This document shows positions 41,713 through 50,458 of a stretch of DNA of 64,000 nucleotides, piece by piece. Numbering within the stretch: the first letter of the stretch is position 1; every line of letters starts with the position of its first letter. Position numbers and translations under genes: made by a program. The notes under the pieces were generated by a model. It saw only the letters and a program-made list of their open reading frames with translations. It was not told where the DNA came from and ran no database searches. The DNA comes from Alcanivorax profundi (GTDB lineage: Bacteria; Pseudomonadota; Gammaproteobacteria; Pseudomonadales; Alcanivoracaceae): the NCBI RefSeq assembly GCF_003597125.1, contig NZ_QYYA01000002.1:434001-498000 (forward strand), written 5' to 3'.

Positions 41713-43443
41713 ATGCTTGCTTATCGTCTGATCAGGGATACCCTGTACCGTCACGCCCTCGCCTCAGTATCTACCTTGGGGTTATTGGCGTCCTCCCGGG
41801 CTCTACAGGCCGGCATCCCATTACTGTTTGCATCACTGGTCTCTCAATTTGATAGCCACGACACAACTGACATTGTGTTCTGGTTACTGGCCGGCTATGT
41901 GCTTGCCTCGCTGTCAGTGGTGGTGACAGATGAAGTGAGACAAATTTTGTTTTTACCGCTGATACAGCGGGTTCAACGGCAGTTCATGGCCCAGGCCCTT
42001 GCAGCACTGCACGCCAAGACCAACGGTTTCCACTCCCGCCATGCCTCCCCCAAGCTCACCCAGATGTTGACGCGGGCAGCATGGAGCCTGGAATCACTTA
42101 GCAGTGTCGGCTTGTTCAATCTTCTGCCTAATGCGCTTTACTGCCTCATCGCAGCCATCATTCTGGGTTGGTCTCAGGGGCTGGCCTTTTTCGCCATTCT
42201 TGTTGTCACATTGGCGGTCTATGTGCGTTTTACCATGCACATCGCCGACACCCAAAAAAATCTCTATGCCCAACGAATCCAGGCCGACAATCAAGTGCAC
42301 GCAATGATTGGCGACAGTCTGGCAAATCATGAAATCGTACAGCAATTCGAAAACACCGAAAGCGAAAGTCTGCGCCTTCTCTCTCGCCAGCACTCGCTAC
42401 ACCAACACTGGAGAGCACAACAACAGCACCTGTCACGAAGCAAAATCATTCAGTCGCTGATTGTGCATTCCGGGCTTGGGTTGATGCTGTTCCTGACAGT
42501 CAGAGACATGCAGAACGGGCACGCCAGCGTAGCGGATCTGGTCATGGTGAATATGTACATGCTTCAGGTGTTTGCCCCGCTTCAAGCGGTAGGGTTGCTG
42601 TATACCGCATTCATTCAGGCGAAGACCGACATTCAGAACCTCGAAGTACTGGAGTTGGAGCCCCCTGATCCGGAGGCCGAGGCACCCGCCCCCTCGCGGT
42701 CAATTTCCATTGAGCATGTCAGCGTGTACAGCGAGGAAGGAGAAAGCCTGCTCAAGGATGTCACGCTGGATGTCACCACAGGCAGCACGGTTGCCATTGT
42801 TGGCCAGAGCGGGGCGGGAAAATCCGTTTTAATGAAAGTCCTTGCCGGGGTCATTCACCCTGCCGAAGGGCGGCTTTGCTATGACGGTAACCCGGTCCAC
42901 GCCAATGGGCGAATGCGGCAGACATTGTACCTCTCACAACGCACAGGTATCTTCAATGACACTCTGGAATACAACATCCGCTTCGCGTCTCCCCTCTGTA
43001 GCGATGCTGAGCTTGCTGATGCACTTTCCGCGTGTCGGGTCGACAGCGTCATTGCCCAGCATGACGCCGGCCTGCAAACCCTCTGCGGAGAGGCTGGCGA
43101 GCGGCTGTCAGGTGGCGAGCGCCAGCGTGTAGCCCTTGCACGGGCGTGGCTAACCACCAAGCCTGTGCTGATTCTGGATGAAGCCACCTCACAATTGGAC
43201 CGCATCAACGAAAGCACCATTCTGAAACGCTTTCTGGCACGCCCCCAAGGGGAAACCCGCTTCATCATCACTCATCGCCTGGACAGCATCCGTAATGCCG
43301 ACTGGATTGTTCTGATGGAAAAGGGGAGCGTGGCGGCACAAGGGACCCATTCCCATCTATTGAATCACTCCCCGCTTTATCGACAACTGCTTGACGCGGC
43401 CTCAACCCCCTCGCAGCCCAATGACAGCGAAGATGAACACTGA
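41713..43443 (+). CDS. ABC-type peptide exporter without leader-peptidase domain
   Basis: 576 aa half-transporter. Six TM helices in residues ~15-310, then an ATPase with Walker A GQSGAGKS (364-371), signature LSGGERQR, Walker B VLILDEATSQLD and ITHRLDS. It probably works as a homodimer and exports the modified peptide. Unlike typical class II lanthipeptide LanT proteins (~700 aa) it has no N-terminal C39 peptidase domain, so the leader must be removed by another protease or after export. The C-terminus overlaps the LanM-like gene start by 11 bp. Confidence 0.88.
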   Translation: MLAYRLIRDTLYRHALASVSTLGLLASSRALQAGIPLLFASLVSQFDSHDTTDIVFWLLAGYVLASLSVVVTDEVRQILFLPLIQRVQRQFMAQALAALHAKTNGFHSRHASPKLTQMLTRAAWSLESLSSVGLFNLLPNALYCLIAAIILGWSQGLAFFAILVVTLAVYVRFTMHIADTQKNLYAQRIQADNQVHAMIGDSLANHEIVQQFENTESESLRLLSRQHSLHQHWRAQQQHLSRSKIIQSLIVHSGLGLMLFLTVRDMQNGHASVADLVMVNMYMLQVFAPLQAVGLLYTAFIQAKTDIQNLEVLELEPPDPEAEAPAPSRSISIEHVSVYSEEGESLLKDVTLDVTTGSTVAIVGQSGAGKSVLMKVLAGVIHPAEGRLCYDGNPVHANGRMRQTLYLSQRTGIFNDTLEYNIRFASPLCSDAELADALSACRVDSVIAQHDAGLQTLCGEAGERLSGGERQRVALARAWLTTKPVLILDEATSQLDRINESTILKRFLARPQGETRFIITHRLDSIRNADWIVLMEKGSVAAQGTHSHLLNHSPLYRQLLDAASTPSQPNDSEDEH

Positions 43444-46400
43444 CGCTTTTCAGCGCACCCTCACGGCACGAACGCTGACATTGGCTCAGCACCTTTCCGG
43501 CGAATGGTTACAGGCGGATATGAGCGAGAGCGGCGGCAAGACCGCTACGCGACGCCTGCAACGATGGCAGGAAGTACTAGACCGTTTCTCTCCGGGAAGC
43601 CTGTCAAAACGACTGCAATGGGATCACTACACTCTGAATGCGGGCAGTCTGCTGGATCGCCTGCGCCCTGGCACACTGCGAGAGAACGTCCCGTGCGCGG
43701 CCTGGACGGAAACCGCCTGGGAGATGGCTAATACCATCATGCTGGCGAGCGTTGATATTGAAGGCGCTGCCTTCCTGGATGCCAGCGACCCGATCCCGTT
43801 TGAAGCCCTGTTGGCTCCTGTGGTTTCAAGATACCGCGCAACCCTCATAAAAGAGTGCCCCGAATGGTCAAGCCAGTTTTCTCCCCAGGCAAGAGCCGCA
43901 CTTTGCAGAGAATTGCTCCAACGCCTTTCTGCCAACCTGGCACGTTGCCTTGAACATGAATTCTCCCTGTTCCGGCTGGCATCAACGGCGACGGGCGCCC
44001 CGGGGGATGGACTCTACAACCAATTCATCAACAACCTGCGTGACGGCGACATCGCCCCTTTCCTTCTCAAATATGCTTACGCTACCCGGCTGGCCAGCCT
44101 CGCTCTTTGTCAGTGGCGAGATAACCAGCTCCAACTGTCATACCATCTTGCAGAGGACAGACACGCGCTGAAACAGCGGTTTGGCATCGCGCCCGACAAA
44201 CCGGTTACCGCCGTGCGGTGTGGCCTGTCAGATCGTCATCACAACGGACAGAGCGTGATGCGTGTCGAGTTCTCCGCGCATCAGGCGCTGTATTACAAGC
44301 CGCGCGAAATGCAACTGGAAAGCTGCATTGCGCAGTTGTGTGAAAAACTGGATACCTCACTAGCTGATATTGTCCCCCCAATGCTGAGCGGTGAGGGACA
44401 TGGCTGGGCTGCAGAGATCCATGCGCAGACCGGTAACCCCGAACAGTATTATCGGCAAGCTGGCAAAGTAATTTTTGCGGCATGGATGTTCGCTGGCACG
44501 GACCTTCACGATGAAAATGTGATGGCGGCTGAACAAGGCCCCGTTATCATCGATGCCGAGATGCTGGCGTCCCCCGTACCACTCACCACCGCCACCTCCG
44601 GCAGCGGCACAGGTTCGGCGATGACTGGCGCACGGGCCGAAGACGCCACGGTTTTACGTTCAGGCCTGTTGCCACGGTGGCTCTCGTACGGCGATGGCAC
44701 CGCGATACAGATCAGTGGTATTTCAGCCGGAAAAAAATATCTCACCGACCTGAAGACACACTGCTGGACTCACATTAATACAGATCAAATGGCACTGAAA
44801 ACCGAGTGGGTTCGGGTTGAAAGCGCCAACAGTAGCGCAGCTCTTCCGCCGCCCTGTGAATATGAGGAAAGCATTATCGCTGGTTTTTCCAGCCTCGTTG
44901 GAGCTGCCAGACGCCTGGCTGACTCAACCGCATGGAACCAGCAACTGGGCGAATTACTGGCAGACTGTCAGGTCCGTTTTCTGGTCAGGGATACCACGCT
45001 CTACGCCACGCTGGAACAGGCTGTTCGCCACCCCCGTTATTCCCTGACACTGATCGACGCCGAAATTGAGCAGGAGTGTCTGGCCGCGACCTTTCTGAGC
45101 CATGACACTTGCCCACACGTATGGCCGTTCCTTGAAGTAGAAAAGCGAGCCCTGCAAAACGGAGACATTCCCCACTTCACTCTGCCAGTAAATGCGACAG
45201 CCTGGAACGGTGGCGCCAGCGGCCCTGTCACTCTCTTTTCCCAATCCGGCCTGGATGCCATCAAAGAACGCTTCATGCGGCTATCCGACGCTGAAGTCGC
45301 TTTCCAGACCAGTCTGATTAAGGCATGCCTGTTCACTACCCGAAGCGACCCTGAGCCAACAGATCTACCCCTCGCCAGGCAGCGCACGGACAGCACACCG
45401 TCAGCCTTGGAAGCGGCGGTTCATATTGGCGATACCCTGCTGAAGATGGCGGTTGCGCAGCCGCAGACGCAAGGGTTCCAGCCAACCTGGATCGCCCCGC
45501 AATCCCTTGGAGTCGATCGCCCCAGTACGGTTCGGGCGCTCGGCGCCAGCCTTTACGATGGGCAGGCCGGGATGGGATTGTTCTTTGCCGCTCTGGCACA
45601 ACGAACCCAAGCGTCACGGTTTTACCAGCTCAGCGAAAATATCTTTACCGGCCTACTCGACAGTGCTGCTACGTGGAGCGAAGAACTTGATAATCGCCAC
45701 GGAGGCCTGGTTGGTCGTACCGCTCTTTTATTTGCCTTGCAACACGCCCTGCAACTGATTGAGATGCCCACGCTCAAAACGGGCCTGGCAACCTTGCGTA
45801 ACGGCATTTCCTCAGCGCAATTTCGTCCGTCAGGCAGCAGCGCGGACTGGATCAGTGGGTTGGCTGGCGCCAGTGTCGCCATGCGCACCAACCTGCCAGC
45901 ACCACAGCCAATGCCATTGGCAGAGTTACTCCGTCAGTGTGTGATGACCGGGCCTCCTGCCAGGCTGGTCGGCTGGCCCGATCACGGCCGCTACGATGAC
46001 AACAACCCCGCCGCATTTCAGACAGGCGCAGGACATGGCATAGCCGGCCCCTTGACTGCACTCTGTCAGTTGCTGGATGCCTTCCCGGGCGTAGCACAGG
46101 CTGATCATGCGCTTCGCACGATAACGAAGTGTGTGGAATTCCTGGATCACCAGTGGATCCCTGAAAAGCGCAATTGGAAGGTATCTGCAGAGCATAACGC
46201 ACCTGCCGACAGTGATGGCTGGGCCCACGGTGCAGCCGGAATCCTCATTGCCCTCGACCGGGTAAAGAAACTGACCGGAACTTTCAGCCCGACGGCCGAG
46301 TTGGCCCTGCAACGTTTGCGTGACCGGCCACTCATGCAATGGGATCATCTCTCCATGGGAAACTGCGGACTGATCGACATGTGGCTGCTTCTGGGCGAGC

Positions 46401-46588
46401 CACAAACGGCAGGCCATCTGGCATCACGAATGTTACAGCGCCATCAGTCCCAGCTCAGCTGGGCAATTCCCGGAGGGGAGAGCATGCAGCCGGGGATGAT
46501 GACGGGGATGGCTGGCATCGGCTATACCCTCCTCAGACTGGAACAGCCGGATCGGCTACCTTCACTACTGGTGCTGGATAAGGAATGA
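43433..46588 (+). CDS. lanM: LanM-type lanthipeptide synthetase, cyclase zinc site lost
   Basis: 1051 aa. The dehydratase domain keeps the kinase-like residues Lys289 (YYKPRE), Asp357/His359/Asn362 (GTDLHDEN) and Asp374 (IIDAE), plus Arg519 in VRDTTLYATL; spacing equals that of CylM-type enzymes. The C-terminal LanC-like half starts near LYDGQAGMGLFF, has GAGHGIAG (His868), but where zinc ligands are expected reads WAHG (Ala931, usually WCHG) and LSMG (Ser974-Met975, usually LCHG). So Ser/Thr phosphorylation and elimination look possible, while zinc-assisted thioether closure does not. It may dehydrate only, or cyclise by another route. ATG 43433 is inside the end of the exporter gene. Confidence 0.85.
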   Translation: MNTDAFQRTLTARTLTLAQHLSGEWLQADMSESGGKTATRRLQRWQEVLDRFSPGSLSKRLQWDHYTLNAGSLLDRLRPGTLRENVPCAAWTETAWEMANTIMLASVDIEGAAFLDASDPIPFEALLAPVVSRYRATLIKECPEWSSQFSPQARAALCRELLQRLSANLARCLEHEFSLFRLASTATGAPGDGLYNQFINNLRDGDIAPFLLKYAYATRLASLALCQWRDNQLQLSYHLAEDRHALKQRFGIAPDKPVTAVRCGLSDRHHNGQSVMRVEFSAHQALYYKPREMQLESCIAQLCEKLDTSLADIVPPMLSGEGHGWAAEIHAQTGNPEQYYRQAGKVIFAAWMFAGTDLHDENVMAAEQGPVIIDAEMLASPVPLTTATSGSGTGSAMTGARAEDATVLRSGLLPRWLSYGDGTAIQISGISAGKKYLTDLKTHCWTHINTDQMALKTEWVRVESANSSAALPPPCEYEESIIAGFSSLVGAARRLADSTAWNQQLGELLADCQVRFLVRDTTLYATLEQAVRHPRYSLTLIDAEIEQECLAATFLSHDTCPHVWPFLEVEKRALQNGDIPHFTLPVNATAWNGGASGPVTLFSQSGLDAIKERFMRLSDAEVAFQTSLIKACLFTTRSDPEPTDLPLARQRTDSTPSALEAAVHIGDTLLKMAVAQPQTQGFQPTWIAPQSLGVDRPSTVRALGASLYDGQAGMGLFFAALAQRTQASRFYQLSENIFTGLLDSAATWSEELDNRHGGLVGRTALLFALQHALQLIEMPTLKTGLATLRNGISSAQFRPSGSSADWISGLAGASVAMRTNLPAPQPMPLAELLRQCVMTGPPARLVGWPDHGRYDDNNPAAFQTGAGHGIAGPLTALCQLLDAFPGVAQADHALRTITKCVEFLDHQWIPEKRNWKVSAEHNAPADSDGWAHGAAGILIALDRVKKLTGTFSPTAELALQRLRDRPLMQWDHLSMGNCGLIDMWLLLGEPQTAGHLASRMLQRHQSQLSWAIPGGESMQPGMMTGMAGIGYTLLRLEQPDRLPSLLVLDKE

Positions 46589-47262
46589 CCATGCTGCAGT
46601 ACAACCCTGACAAGCTACTGGTCTCTATCCATATCCCGAAATGCGCAGGAACCAGCTTTACGACCTGCCTGAGAAGTGTTTTCAAGGATCGACTCTTTCT
46701 GCATTATCCCGACGATCCCGAGGGCCCTCCGGAGAAAGCGGCAGCCCAACAAAACGCCTGTGTCCATGGGCATTTTTATCATCATCAGTGGGCCATTGGG
46801 GCTCTCGATTACTATCCTGATGCCACCCAGTTCATTACCATGCTGCGCGACCCCATGGAAATGGTTTTGTCCGGCTATTATTTCCGTCGCAGGCTGGGCG
46901 ATCTTGGCCAAATTGACGTAGAAAAATATCTGGAAGACACCCTTAAAAACCCAAAAATATTCAATTATCTCGGGCTTCCTTTCGACCTGTGGAGCGCCAG
47001 CGAGCAACACATTCAGGGCTGGCTCGAGCAACGCTTTCTGTGGATTGGACTCACCGAGCGGTTTGCTGACTCCCTGGAGCTTCTGGCGGTAAAGCTGGGG
47101 AAGCCAACCCCTTCGATCCCGTTTGAAAACACCAGCCCAAGAGAAGAAAACATTATCGACCTTGCTCATTACCGGGAACAATTCCGAGTACGCTTTCATC
47201 GGGAATTTGCCCTGTATGATTATGCAAGCCGCCGACTGGACTGGGAGCTTGATAAGTCATGA
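46585..47262 (+). CDS. PAPS-dependent sulfotransferase-like enzyme
   Basis: 225 aa. 5-prime phosphosulfate loop HIPKCAGTSF (residues 16-25) and 3-prime phosphate site RDPMEMVLSGYYF (88-100; Arg88, Ser96) are those of Sulfotransfer_2-type (heparan-like) sulfotransferases, with HGHF as the likely acid/base region. It would transfer sulfate from PAPS to a hydroxyl. The start overlaps the LanM stop (ATGA). The peptide has no Tyr, so the acceptor may be Ser/Thr or a hydroxylated residue made by the neighbouring oxygenases (inference). Confidence 0.82.
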   Translation: MTMLQYNPDKLLVSIHIPKCAGTSFTTCLRSVFKDRLFLHYPDDPEGPPEKAAAQQNACVHGHFYHHQWAIGALDYYPDATQFITMLRDPMEMVLSGYYFRRRLGDLGQIDVEKYLEDTLKNPKIFNYLGLPFDLWSASEQHIQGWLEQRFLWIGLTERFADSLELLAVKLGKPTPSIPFENTSPREENIIDLAHYREQFRVRFHREFALYDYASRRLDWELDKS

Positions 47263-48002
47263 TGAATCTTCAGCAGGCAACCCAAACATTACGAGAGAAG
47301 GGCGTCGTGGTTTTCCCCGGCCTCTATGCTGACCGTTCCATGGCGCTGGCAGAGGAGCACCATCGCTGTTTTTCCGAATCTCTGGCAGGCCTCAAACTCG
47401 CCCCCCCCATGGATGGCGAAAAAATTCTTCCCGCCCGAGCGATTGATTTGCTCAATCATCAACTGACAACACTGCATCAATGCCTTTTCCCTGACTGGTT
47501 TCGCCAGCTTGGAGAACTGTATTTTCAATGCCGTGACAGCCGGAATGATTTCGCCTCAATTTGCGAAGATACGTATAAACATGATCGCCGGGGGGCCGGC
47601 AATCATCACCCCCACTGGGATCCAACACTTTCTCTTCGCTTGATGATTTATGTTTCCGATGTAACAACAAACAATGGTGCCATTCAGGTGAAGTCAGGCA
47701 CTCACTATCGCAATCACAGGACCCGGCTTGAACAATGGAAGAATCAGGTTAGCTATCAGGACCCGTGTCTATGCAGTGGCGCCAATCTTCCCTACGAAAA
47801 CATTGAAGGATGCGCCGGAACCGCCATCGTTTTTGACGTTTCCGTCACACACCGCAAGGGAATCGTCGGCAGAGAGGCTCAACGCAGCGTCGCGTTTTCC
47901 CATATCCATTCGCCGCTGGCCCAACTCCAGCTGGCGGGAACACCCTTTGGCTCTATCCCGCAATCCTTACTGTGGCCCCATGGAAAACCCGATGATCAGT
48001 AA
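47259..48002 (+). CDS. PhyH-type Fe(II)/2-oxoglutarate dioxygenase
   Basis: 247 aa. The iron facial triad is HxD at His119/Asp121 (HPHWDP) with the distal His198 (VTHRKG), and Arg209 is a candidate 2-oxoglutarate carboxylate ligand. The family hydroxylates aliphatic carbons, including amino-acid side chains in peptide natural products. It overlaps the sulfotransferase stop (ATGA). It probably hydroxylates the core peptide (Ile, Asn or other residue). Confidence 0.8.
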   Translation: MMNLQQATQTLREKGVVVFPGLYADRSMALAEEHHRCFSESLAGLKLAPPMDGEKILPARAIDLLNHQLTTLHQCLFPDWFRQLGELYFQCRDSRNDFASICEDTYKHDRRGAGNHHPHWDPTLSLRLMIYVSDVTTNNGAIQVKSGTHYRNHRTRLEQWKNQVSYQDPCLCSGANLPYENIEGCAGTAIVFDVSVTHRKGIVGREAQRSVAFSHIHSPLAQLQLAGTPFGSIPQSLLWPHGKPDDQ

Positions 48003-48660
48003 CGAACAAAAACTGAACCGTCTGAAAGCACTGGCCAGTTACGCCGACTGGCTTCATCCGGAAGAGCTTTCTCTCTCGGCCTTTGATGGTGATCACGAGC
48101 GAGCCTGTTTCCTGGAAAAACAAAGCAGAGTCAGCAACGACTATCAGCCCTTCAACCTGCTGATGGGGCGCAATGCGTACTATCAGTGCCGGACCCAGAT
48201 GCCAACCAACCTCATTATTGGGCGGCACAGCTCCATCAGCGCCCTGGCCACTCTCGGCGCAGTCAGCCACAACGTTGACATGCTGACAACCGGGATGCTG
48301 GATCTGGAGCAGGAAATGGGCGGAGAGATGGGCCCGGAGGATATTTACCGGGCTGGCGTTTACCCCACTGTGATCGGGTGTGATGTCTGGGTCGGCCACA
48401 ATGCGGTCATACTGCAAGGCATTTGCGTTGGTCATGGCGCCTGCATTGCAGCCGGCGCCGTCGTCACCGAGAACGTTCCCCCCTATGCCATTGTAGGCGG
48501 CATCCCTGCCAGAGTGTTGAAATACCGCTTCGACGAAGCGACACGTGAGGCTCTGATCGCCAGCCGCTGGTGGGAACTTCCGCAGCATATTGTCCGCACC
48601 TTGCCACGCAAAGATGTGGCCAAGGCGCTGACCATTGCCAACGCGTACTGGCAATCATGA
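47992..48660 (+). CDS. Hexapeptide-repeat O-acyltransferase (CatB/Vat-like)
   Basis: 222 aa (start 47992 preferred for GGAAAA just upstream; an ATG at 47980 is possible). The left-handed beta helix is visible in GRHSSISALATLGAVSHNVD and TVIGCDVWVGHNAVILQGICVGHGACIAAGAVV, ending ENVPPYAIVGGIPARVLKYRF as in xenobiotic acetyltransferases. It transfers an acetyl (or other acyl) group from CoA to a hydroxyl. In this cluster the acceptor may be a hydroxylated residue of the peptide. It overlaps the dioxygenase gene by about 11 bp. Confidence 0.8.
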   Translation: MISNEQKLNRLKALASYADWLHPEELSLSAFDGDHERACFLEKQSRVSNDYQPFNLLMGRNAYYQCRTQMPTNLIIGRHSSISALATLGAVSHNVDMLTTGMLDLEQEMGGEMGPEDIYRAGVYPTVIGCDVWVGHNAVILQGICVGHGACIAAGAVVTENVPPYAIVGGIPARVLKYRFDEATREALIASRWWELPQHIVRTLPRKDVAKALTIANAYWQS

Positions 48661-49466
48661 CTACGCTCGATCCGCTGATTCGCCGTGAGCATGCTCGCTT
48701 GCTGGAAAGTGTTCGGCGGGCAAATGTTATTCGCGAACCTTTTCCTCACACCATCATCGATGGGGCACTGTCCTCGGAATTCATTTTGCAGGCGTATCAA
48801 TGCCTGCCCGGGAAAGCACAATTCAGTGATGCCGGACATGGACTACTGGCGTTCCAGATCTGGGACAAAAGTGAAGAACTGGCGCAATGGCAGAGTCGGC
48901 GTAAAGTCTTCTGGCAACACTGCAACGATGCGCTTTTTGATGATGTTGTCGCGACCGCGATCCATACGTTGTTCGCCCCAGCAAGACAGTCATTATACCA
49001 GCGCCTCTTTGGGCATCGTGCAGACAGCATGCAAGACCTGATTCAGCTGCAACCCTGGGCAACCAGTGGCGCCCTGAATATTCGTGCTGCGGGCAGCACC
49101 TTGCCAACACATATGGATTGGCCCAATCGACTCTACAGCCTGATCCTCTATCTTGATCCGGAACAAAACGCCTTGCCGGATTGGGGCACCAGGCTGTTTC
49201 GTGGACCACAAATCATTGGCCGCGAAGGGGTAGAGATCATGGCCAAGCGCGCGCCGGATCATGTGAAATCCTGCGCTCCGGAGGCGGCCACGCTGATTCC
49301 ATTTCAGCCAGGGCGGATTGCCATTTTCATGAATACCCCCTGGTCTTACCATGGCGCACGGGTTCAGGCGCAAGGAAATGCCTCTCGCTGGTGCCTGGTC
49401 AAAGGCATCAACATGACGCTCGAATCCACAGAACAACTCTTTGGCTTACCCCCCGAACTTACCTAG
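48657..49466 (+). CDS. Second Fe(II)/2-oxoglutarate oxygenase (P4H-like)
   Basis: 269 aa. HMD at His152/Asp154 (THMDWPNRLYSLILYLDPE) and the distal His232 (SYHGAR) with Arg244 as putative co-substrate ligand form the double-stranded beta-helix of prolyl-4-hydroxylase-like enzymes. It is different from the PhyH-type protein two genes upstream, so two distinct hydroxylations are likely. The start overlaps the acyltransferase stop (ATGA). It is the last gene of the cluster. Confidence 0.78.
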   Translation: MTTLDPLIRREHARLLESVRRANVIREPFPHTIIDGALSSEFILQAYQCLPGKAQFSDAGHGLLAFQIWDKSEELAQWQSRRKVFWQHCNDALFDDVVATAIHTLFAPARQSLYQRLFGHRADSMQDLIQLQPWATSGALNIRAAGSTLPTHMDWPNRLYSLILYLDPEQNALPDWGTRLFRGPQIIGREGVEIMAKRAPDHVKSCAPEAATLIPFQPGRIAIFMNTPWSYHGARVQAQGNASRWCLVKGINMTLESTEQLFGLPPELT

Positions 49467-49756
49467 CCCCCCTTTTTTCCCGCACGCCACACCTGAGCCT
49501 CAGGTAATGCCGGAAAACAGAAGAAAACCCCATCACCCGGGAAAGCAATCCTGTTAGCGCAAGCCGTCGTATAGTGAAAACATCAAGAAAGGATAGGCCG
49601 CCGGGAATCATCACATTGCGGCTTGAGGTCTCCGTCATGTGCTCCATACCTTGGCACTGACGATGTTGGCCAGCACCAGGCTGGCCAACATCAACGACAG
49701 AGAGGATCGGATCTAGGCCGGTATCACCAGAAACGGCGAGACCAGTGACAAGGACA
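49467..49756. other. Gene-free border region of the RiPP cluster
   Basis: About 290 bp. It contains the 15-bp palindrome ACCTGAGCCTCAGGT (49491-49505) and a 12-bp hairpin at 49662. No gene, IS end or tRNA is seen. Confidence 0.5.
49662..49692. terminator. Long perfect hairpin, possible terminator without T-run
   Basis: GATGTTGGCCAG and CTGGCCAACATC form a perfect 12-bp stem with a 7-nt loop (CACCAGG). It lies between the RiPP cluster and the convergent barrel gene. No T-run follows on either strand. Confidence 0.35.
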
Positions 49757-50368
49757 TCAGCGGAAGTAGCCTTCTAACCCCAGGCTGATGCTGTCGTACT
49801 CGAGCTCATCGCCACGCTCATCCTCGAAGCGGTACAAGGTATAGCCCGCAACGACACCGGCCTTGCCCTGATTGAACAGAAACTTGCCGCGCACACCATA
49901 AAAAAAGTCACTCCCTTCACTGGAGGCTCTGGAAGTGCCCGATGCGGTTCGAGTAGTGGACTCTCCATCCCACCGTTGCAGTCCCAATGTGCCACCGAGG
50001 TACACGGTATCCGCTACAGGGAACATCAGATCCGCAGCCAGATACAGGCCATCGGCATCCACTTCATACTCTCCGATTTTTGCTCCACCGAAGCTGACCT
50101 CACCTGCCTGCTCACCAAATTTCCGGTAGCCCAGGCGTACAGATGAGGCTCCGCCGAAGGCAAACCCGACATACAGGTCCGCCCCTGTGTTGGCGCCATC
50201 ATCATCAACATTGAAGCCCGAACCCAGCTCGTCTTCGAGCTCGTCCGCGAAGTTACCGGTATCGATCCCTACTCCTGCCCCAACCATCAAACCCCGGCTC
50301 GGGCTTTCTTCGGCCCAGACACCACTCGCTGCCAATGAGCAAAGCATAACCACTAACGTCTTCTTCAT
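49757..50368 (-). CDS. Small outer-membrane beta-barrel protein
   Basis: 203 aa. Signal peptide (1-19, cut after GVWA), then alternating hydrophobic/polar strands (LMVGAGVGIDTGNF, DLYVGFAFGG, GLYLAADLMFPVADTVYLGGTLGLQ) and a C-terminal strand SISLGLEGYFR. It resembles the OmpW/OmpA-like 8-stranded barrel fold. GGGGGA lies just before the ATG at 50368. Function unknown; it might help the export of the RiPP across the outer membrane, but nothing proves this link. Confidence 0.7.
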   Translation of the reverse strand: MKKTLVVMLCSLAASGVWAEESPSRGLMVGAGVGIDTGNFADELEDELGSGFNVDDDGANTGADLYVGFAFGGASSVRLGYRKFGEQAGEVSFGGAKIGEYEVDADGLYLAADLMFPVADTVYLGGTLGLQRWDGESTTRTASGTSRASSEGSDFFYGVRGKFLFNQGKAGVVAGYTLYRFEDERGDELEYDSISLGLEGYFR

Positions 50369-50458
50369 TTTTCCCCCAGAAAGGATGACAAACAAACCAC
50401 TCACCTTAGCGCAAAATAGCAACGCAGGCAGTCTCCCCATATAGCTTTAGGATATTAC

